From CAIXDN01 sp964482085 (GTDB taxonomy: Bacteria; Patescibacteriota; Patescibacteriia; 2-12-FULL-60-25): a stretch of 64,000 nucleotides of DNA. The stretch's first letter is position 1; every line of letters starts with the position of its first letter. The notes under the pieces were generated by a model. That model was not told the origin of the DNA, searched no databases, and saw only the letters and a program-made list of their open reading frames with translations. Below, one piece after another: positions 59,455 through 64,000 of this stretch. Position numbers and translations under genes: made by a program. Location: assembly GCA_964482085.1 (NCBI GenBank), contig CAYZVS010000003.1, positions 1 through 64,000 on the forward strand, read 5' to 3'.

Positions 59455-59495
59455 GACCCCGTCCGACGCACTGTCGGGTCGGGGTCTTGCTTTTT
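59455..59495 (+). terminator. Terminator of the small-gene cassette
   Basis: GACCCC (59455-59460) pairs with GGGGTC (59481-59486) and CCGAC with GTCGG inside; a T-rich tract (CTTGCTTTTTATCTT) follows. Confidence 0.7.
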
Positions 59496-59535
59496 ATCTT
59501 CCTTGGGGCATGCATGATTGCCACAATGTCGCTTC

Positions 59536-61257
59536 ATGGAAAAACGATGGAGCGTGGCAGAAACTTGTCCGCCGGAATTTGTAGAAGCGATCGGAACGCC
59601 GGTTGTGGCGCAGTTATTATGGAATCGGGGTATACGTGATCAAGCTGAAGCGAAAGCATTTTTAGAGCCCTCTTGGGATGGACATGTGCATGACGCGCTT
59701 CAGTTTAAACAGATGGAAGGAGCCGTAGCGCGAACTTTTGAGGCTTTGGAAAAGGAGGAGCGTATTACTGTGCATGGTGATTATGATGCGGACGGAGTTA
59801 CGGGATCGACGCTATTGATTACGTTGTTGAGAGAGCTTGCGGAAAAAATGTCGAGCAAAGCGATTATCGATTATTATATTCCTCATCGTGACAAGGAGGG
59901 ATATGGATTGCATAAGGATACGGTCCCAAAGTTAAAAGAACAGGGTACGTCACTTATTATTACGGTCGATTGTGGTATCGCGTGCGTTGAGGAGATTGCG
60001 AGCGCTAAGGAAATGGGAATGGAGACGATTGTGGTTGATCACCATACCTTTGGGGAAGTGGTTCCTGATGGGTTTTTGATTCACCCCAGTTTGCCGGAAG
60101 AATCATATCCGTTTAAGCATTTGGCTGCGGTGGGTGTCGCTTACAAGTTTGCATGTGCACTTTTGATTCGTGCTCGGGAACGAGGGTTGGATATTCCGGA
60201 GGGACGTGAGAAATGGTTGCTCGATCTTGTTGCAATTGCAACCGTAACGGACATGGTTCCTTTGATTGGTGAGAATCGCGTACTTGAGACGTATGGGCTT
60301 ACCGTGCTGAATAAAACTCGTCGTCCTGGGTTTTTAGCCCTGTTTGAGCAAGCGGGAGTAGAGCCAGGAAAGATTACTTCTGAAACTGTTGGTTTTATGA
60401 TTGGTCCGCGTATTAACGCGGCTGGGCGCATGGATCATGCAACGGTGGCGCTTAGGTTGTTACTTTCTGAGTCGATGGATGAAGCGCGAATTATCGCCAG
60501 AGAGCTTGAAGGTTTAAATAAGGCAAGACAAGATGCGACAAAAAAGATGATGCAAGAGGCGGATGAGATTGTTGGTGAAAATCCGGAAGGAAATATCATT
60601 GTGCTTTGGAAGGAGAATTGGTCTCCGGCATTAGTTGGATTGGTTGCCGGACGGTATATGGAACGTTTTGGTAAACCGGTTGTTGCTGTTGGAAAGCATG
60701 GTGATCATTGGATTGGTTCTGGGCGGTCTATATCGACTTATAATATTACAAATGCAGTCAAAGCGGCGGGGGAGGGGATTTTGAGCCGGAGTGGAGGACA
60801 TGTTCAAGCTTGTGGTTTTGCTTTGAACGACGGGGATAAGCTTGAAGAATTCCGTGAGAAGCTTTTGGCGAATGCGGCCGTAATACCAGCGGAAACATTG
60901 CTTCCGCTTTTGTCTATCGATAGAGAAATGACGTTAGTAAATGTGGCGATGGAAACGGCGGAGGCTGTAAAAGCAATGGAACCGCACGGGATGGGCAATC
61001 CGCTACCGATTTTTCTCTCCAAGCGATGTAAGATTTTGTCGTCGGATACAATGGGTTCGACGGGAAATCATTTGCGTATGCAACTCGCGGACGGATCGGG
61101 GCGAGCGGTGAAAGCTGTTGGTTTCAAGATGGGGAAACGGATTCTTGAGGCACTTATGGGGAGTGAGATCGACATCGTGTACAATCTTTCTATTAATGAA
61201 TGGAATGGGAGAACGACGGCAGAGTGTCGTTTGATTGATTTTAAACTATGCACTTAA
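59536..61257 (+). CDS. recJ: Single-stranded-DNA exonuclease RecJ
   Basis: 573 residues. DHH motifs HGDYDADGVTG (around residue 80), VDCGIA, VVDHHTF, then GPRINAAGRMDHA, and DHHA1-domain GGHVQACGFAL; the OB-fold C-terminus is present. It degrades 5' ends in recombination and mismatch repair. ATG 59536 matches the family start. It overlaps rnhA by 10 bases. Confidence 0.95.
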   Translation: MEKRWSVAETCPPEFVEAIGTPVVAQLLWNRGIRDQAEAKAFLEPSWDGHVHDALQFKQMEGAVARTFEALEKEERITVHGDYDADGVTGSTLLITLLRELAEKMSSKAIIDYYIPHRDKEGYGLHKDTVPKLKEQGTSLIITVDCGIACVEEIASAKEMGMETIVVDHHTFGEVVPDGFLIHPSLPEESYPFKHLAAVGVAYKFACALLIRARERGLDIPEGREKWLLDLVAIATVTDMVPLIGENRVLETYGLTVLNKTRRPGFLALFEQAGVEPGKITSETVGFMIGPRINAAGRMDHATVALRLLLSESMDEARIIARELEGLNKARQDATKKMMQEADEIVGENPEGNIIVLWKENWSPALVGLVAGRYMERFGKPVVAVGKHGDHWIGSGRSISTYNITNAVKAAGEGILSRSGGHVQACGFALNDGDKLEEFREKLLANAAVIPAETLLPLLSIDREMTLVNVAMETAEAVKAMEPHGMGNPLPIFLSKRCKILSSDTMGSTGNHLRMQLADGSGRAVKAVGFKMGKRILEALMGSEIDIVYNLSINEWNGRTTAECRLIDFKLCT

Positions 61258-61658
61258 TTATCCGAACCGACGGCGGCGCGCGAGGAAATCCTGGGCCAGC
61301 AGGGATAGGGGTTGTGATTGAGGATGAGAATGGGAAGGTCTTGGAAGAGCATGCGAAGTTTCTTGGCGTGAAGACAAATAATCAAGCGGAGTATGAAGCG
61401 GTGATTTTGGGACTCGAGAGGGCCAAACACTTGAAGGCTGATTCGGCGGAGGTTGTTGCCGATAGTGAATTGGTTGTAAAGCAGGCGAATGGCATCTATA
61501 AAGTGAAGCATGAGAACACGAAGCCCTTGTATGCACGTATGCGGGCATTGGTTTTACAGATTGGTTCTGTGAAGTTTCGACATGTAAAAAGAGAGCAGAA
61601 CGGGCATGCGGATGAGCTTTCTAATAAAGCTATGGACGAGGGGATGGGGCGTGCTTAA
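61248..61658 (+). CDS. rnhA: Ribonuclease HI-type
   Basis: 136 residues with the catalytic carboxylates Asp8 (TDGGARGNPG), Glu48 (NNQAEYEAV), Asp72 (VADSELV) and a C-terminal Asp (GHADELSN). It cleaves RNA in RNA-DNA hybrids. The lack of an N-terminal hybrid-binding domain marks it as the small RnhA/YpdQ-like form. Co-transcribed with recJ. Confidence 0.93.
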   Translation: MHLIIRTDGGARGNPGPAGIGVVIEDENGKVLEEHAKFLGVKTNNQAEYEAVILGLERAKHLKADSAEVVADSELVVKQANGIYKVKHENTKPLYARMRALVLQIGSVKFRHVKREQNGHADELSNKAMDEGMGRA

Positions 61659-61667
61659 AGATCGTGT

Positions 61668-61673
61668 TATACT
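61668..61673 (+). promoter_or_regulatory. -10 of pilM
   Basis: TATACT ending 9 bases before ATG 61683. No Shine-Dalgarno. Confidence 0.5.
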
Positions 61674-61682
61674 AGCCTCGAT

Positions 61683-62767
61683 ATGGGCCTTTTTTCTTCT
61701 GCACCGGTTTCGACCAGTTATTTGGGTATAGATATCGGTTTTGCCGGGATGAAACTCGTTGAATTGAAGAATGAGAAGGGACGTGCGCGTCTTGTGACGT
61801 ATGCATATGCCAACTTGTCTTCAGATAGCCTCGAGAAATCTCTGTTGAACGATATTCCGAACGCGGCGGATTTATTGAAGAAGATGGTTGGTAAAAGCCG
61901 AGCGACAGCCAAGAAGGCGGTTGCGGCTCTTCCGATTTCCTCTGTTTTTTCTTCAATACTTTCTGTACCGACAACCAATGATAAAGAGTTGAAGGAAGCG
62001 GTAAATCTTCAGGCGAAGAAATTAATCCCATTACCACTGGAAGAAGTTTCGCTCGATACCAAGGTTATCGACAAAACAGAGAAGGGATCGGATGGTGGGA
62101 AGCCTTCGACACGCGTGCTTGTAACGGCTGCTCCAAAAACGCTTGTTTCCAAATATGTAGAAATTTTCAAGCAAGCCGGTCTTGAGTTGATCTCACTTGA
62201 AACAGAGGCGTTTGCCGAGATTCGTGCGTTGATCGGAAAAGATCGCTCAACGATCATGGTGGTTGATATTGGTTCATTGCGAACAAATATTATGGTTGTT
62301 GAAGGTGGCATTCCATTTATCACACGTTCAATTGCAACAGGCGGAAATGCGATCACACAAACTATCGCGAAGACGCTTGGTATTCCGATGGATCAAGCCG
62401 AGAGCATGAAGCGTGATATTAAATCGATGCAAGCCTTTGCTCCGACAGGCGATCTTTCTCCGATTTTGACTGTGCTTGTTAAGCCGATTCTGGATGAGAT
62501 TAAGTATTCTTTTTCGTTGTATCAGCAGCAAGCAAATGGTAGTGGTAAACGTATTGAAAAAATTATTTTGACTGGGGGTTCAGCACTGTTGCCGCGTTTG
62601 CCGGAATTTTTTACGCAACAGATGAATGTAAATTCTTATCTTGGGAATCCATGGGCTNNNNNNNNNNTCGTGTCGTATATCCACCTGATTTACGTCCGGT
62701 TTTGGATGAGCTTGGTCCTCGTTTTGCTGTAACGATTGGTTGCGCTATGCGAGATCTTGATACCTAA
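61683..62767 (+). CDS. pilM: Type IV pilus assembly protein PilM (interrupted by N run)
   Basis: Actin-like ATPase fold: GIDIGFAGMKLVEL at the start, then KKAVAALPISSVF, MVVDIGSLRTNIMVV and ILTGGSALLPRLPEFF. PilM binds PilN at the inner membrane in pilus assembly. After the ten N the reading frame that continues PilM is shifted: RVVYPPDLRPVLDELGPRFA then VTIGCAMRDLDT and stop at 62767. The true missing length must be 2 modulo 3, or one overlapping base, not 10. If contig ends overlap by one base the protein reads NPWARVVYPPD, which fits family sequence. Confidence 0.9.
62658..62667. other. Run of 10 unknown bases (assembly gap)
   Basis: Ten N inside pilM. See pilM: frame analysis shows this is a placeholder and not a measured gap. 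Confidence 0.95.
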
Positions 62768-62770
62768 ACC

Positions 62771-63586
62771 ATGAAACGGAAGCTTGCCAAAGCCCGTTCT
62801 AAGGGCCGTCTCTCGCGTCGCGATGCGGTCGCGGCTCTGTCTTTGCATAGCCATGGTTTGCATCCGGCCCAAGCAACGGTTGGTACGGGAGTTTTAAGCG
62901 TAAAAGAAGCGGAAGAGTTTGGTATTGAGTTGCCGCAGTTTGGTTCTGTCTCGCCGTCTGCGGACGCCGGACGTTTGCTCCGTATTATTCTGCGTGATGC
63001 TGATTTGGTTGGTGCGCATCAGGTGCGAATTATCCCAACAGGCGTCGAGGCGGATATATTGTTTGATAATGGTGGTGAGCGACGCATTTCTTCCGCTGTT
63101 CTTCCGGCATTGTCGATGCGTGCGATGCGCGTTGGAAATCGGCAAGGCTGGCATGTTCAAGTTTTGAGCGCGGGTGTTGGTCCAGCTTTACAACTTGTCA
63201 GACAACGTCAGGCTGGGAAGCGTTTGCATCCGGCAGATTGGTCTTCTGTGCTGGAATCATTTCGTGAAGCGCCCTCTGGATTGCTTGTTGTGATATCGCC
63301 GGATGCGTATGTTTCAAGACATTATCTGACAAAGTTTTCTGTTGTTGATGATATGAAGGATTGGCGTGAAGATTCGGGTGAGAAACCTTCTTTGTATGAT
63401 GCGGATCGTGAGAATGGTCGAGAGCTTGCGTTGCATGCCGCGATCGCAGGAAAGGCTGCGGTAGCGTTGATGGCGCACGATACGGAGGATTGGTGGGAGC
63501 CTGTTGTGGACGCTGGAATTCCGGTACGTGTGATTCGATCACGCTTGACGCAGTCAGGACCCGTATGGGAAGCCTTTCAGATATGA
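62771..63586 (+). CDS. Degenerate PilB/PilT-like (secretion ATPase) protein without Walker A
   Basis: 271 residues. The N-terminal basic segment (KRKLAKARSKGRLSRRDAV) is followed by a pattern like the T2SS ATPase N2 domain: ADAGRLLRIILRDADLVGAHQ then VRIIPTGVEADILF, comparable with the ASDIHIEP region. APSGLLVVISPDAYVSRHY stands where PilT/PilB have PSGLLLVTGPTGSGKST, so the P-loop is lost. LALHAAIAGKAAVALMAHD then TEDWWEPVVDAGIP resembles the AALTGHLVFSTLHTND segment. It is probably a non-hydrolysing paralogue. Overlaps the response regulator by 4 bases. Confidence 0.55.
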   Translation: MKRKLAKARSKGRLSRRDAVAALSLHSHGLHPAQATVGTGVLSVKEAEEFGIELPQFGSVSPSADAGRLLRIILRDADLVGAHQVRIIPTGVEADILFDNGGERRISSAVLPALSMRAMRVGNRQGWHVQVLSAGVGPALQLVRQRQAGKRLHPADWSSVLESFREAPSGLLVVISPDAYVSRHYLTKFSVVDDMKDWREDSGEKPSLYDADRENGRELALHAAIAGKAAVALMAHDTEDWWEPVVDAGIPVRVIRSRLTQSGPVWEAFQI

Positions 63587-64000
63587 AGAAAACGATTCTG
63601 TGCATCGAGGATGATGCAATTTATCTTGAGATACTTACCAAGACCTTGGAAGCTTCTGGTTTTCAAGTTTTGAAATCGAGTAGCGGAGAGGATGGATTGA
63701 AACGGGCTCAGGCAGAAGAACCTGACATCATCTTGCTGGATATCGGTTTACCAAAGAAAGATGGTTTTGAGACGCTTGAAGAGTTAAAGGCAAACGCAAA
63801 GACGTCCGCGATTCCGGTATTTATGTTGTCACGCCTGTCAACGCGTGAAGATATTGATCGCTGTTTGTCGCTTGGATCTGAGGATTATTGGATTAAGACA
63901 CAACATCATCCGGATGATGTTGCTCGACGTTTGTTAAAACATTTTGGTATGGCTGAAGGTTTTGCCAGATGGGAGGTGCTCGTTGCTTTAGGCATCTTGC
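63583..64000 (+). CDS. Response regulator receiver-domain protein, 3' end beyond window
   Basis: Begins at ATG 63583 (ATGA overlap) and stays open to the window end. Receiver domain: acidic pair near residues 9-11 (IEDD), phospho-acceptor Asp53 (DIILLDIGLP), switch Ser83 and Lys105 (DYWIKT). At least 17 residues follow the domain. Position next to pilM suggests a pilus-regulating output such as PilG/PilH-like (inference). Confidence 0.88.
   Translation, partial: MKKTILCIEDDAIYLEILTKTLEASGFQVLKSSSGEDGLKRAQAEEPDIILLDIGLPKKDGFETLEELKANAKTSAIPVFMLSRLSTREDIDRCLSLGSEDYWIKTQHHPDDVARRLLKHFGMAEGFARWEVLVALGIL

Noticed and set aside
1..64000. UGA recoding as in some Patescibacteria lineages
   Set aside because: Many genes end in TGA immediately before or overlapping the next start (for example the subtilase, ftsX and era), and no conserved domain reads through TGA.

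Overview
The window looks like chromosomal DNA from a streamlined bacterium of the Candidate Phyla Radiation (Patescibacteria). This is an inference from gene content and I cannot name a lineage. Clues are a DUF5671 membrane protein, a surface protein with Ig-like repeats and a C-terminal module familiar from Patescibacteria, short tightly packed genes with many ATGA overlaps, and mostly information-processing, cell-wall, sugar-transfer and pilus genes. TGA acts as a normal stop throughout, so this is not a UGA-recoding lineage. There are no rRNA genes, CRISPR arrays, insertion sequences or prophage.

Layout. 1-13.7 kb is a surface-polysaccharide cluster: AsnB-like amidotransferase, a UDP-sugar dehydrogenase fused to an epimerase, a polyprenyl-phosphate sugar transferase, a secreted subtilase, GtrA, two tandem UDP-xylose-synthase-like proteins, a GT2 with its DUF2304 partner, two GT4 enzymes and a large polytopic protein. 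13.7-19.5 kb has phospholipid and wall/division genes (CDP-alcohol transferase, MurE-like ligase, FtsB-like, SurA-like, RodA) and tRNA-Thr/tRNA-Gly. 19.5-25 kb holds gyrB, bL25, a DUF3048 protein and prmC. 25-31 kb has tRNA-Val, an M29 peptidase, a PQQ-type dehydrogenase, a GT-B enzyme and membrane hypotheticals. 31-36 kb has malic enzyme and a tight ftsE-ftsX-hypothetical-zincin operon. 36-45 kb has tRNA-Gln, surface proteins, an ABC exporter, a DEAD-box helicase, an AI-2E transporter and a secreted nuclease. 45-54 kb has aminopeptidase, redox proteins, era, an RNA methyltransferase and TrmH. 54-62 kb has Rieske, MurJ, LepA, RecJ and RNase H. The right edge begins a type IV pilus region (pilM, a degenerate PilB/PilT-like protein, a response regulator).

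Two styles of gene start coexist. Many ordinary genes have a -10-like hexamer only 6-9 bases before the ATG, which implies leaderless transcripts. A second class of short orphan genes (near 30.8, 52.6, 53.0, 56.5 and 58.9-59.4 kb, and less clearly 45.3 kb) has strong Shine-Dalgarno sites, often a consensus TTGACA promoter, its own hairpin terminator and much more G/C at third codon positions. I regard this class as the least explained part of the window.

Assembly note: the 10-base N run at 62658-62667 lies inside pilM. The reading frame after it shows that the run is not the true gap length.
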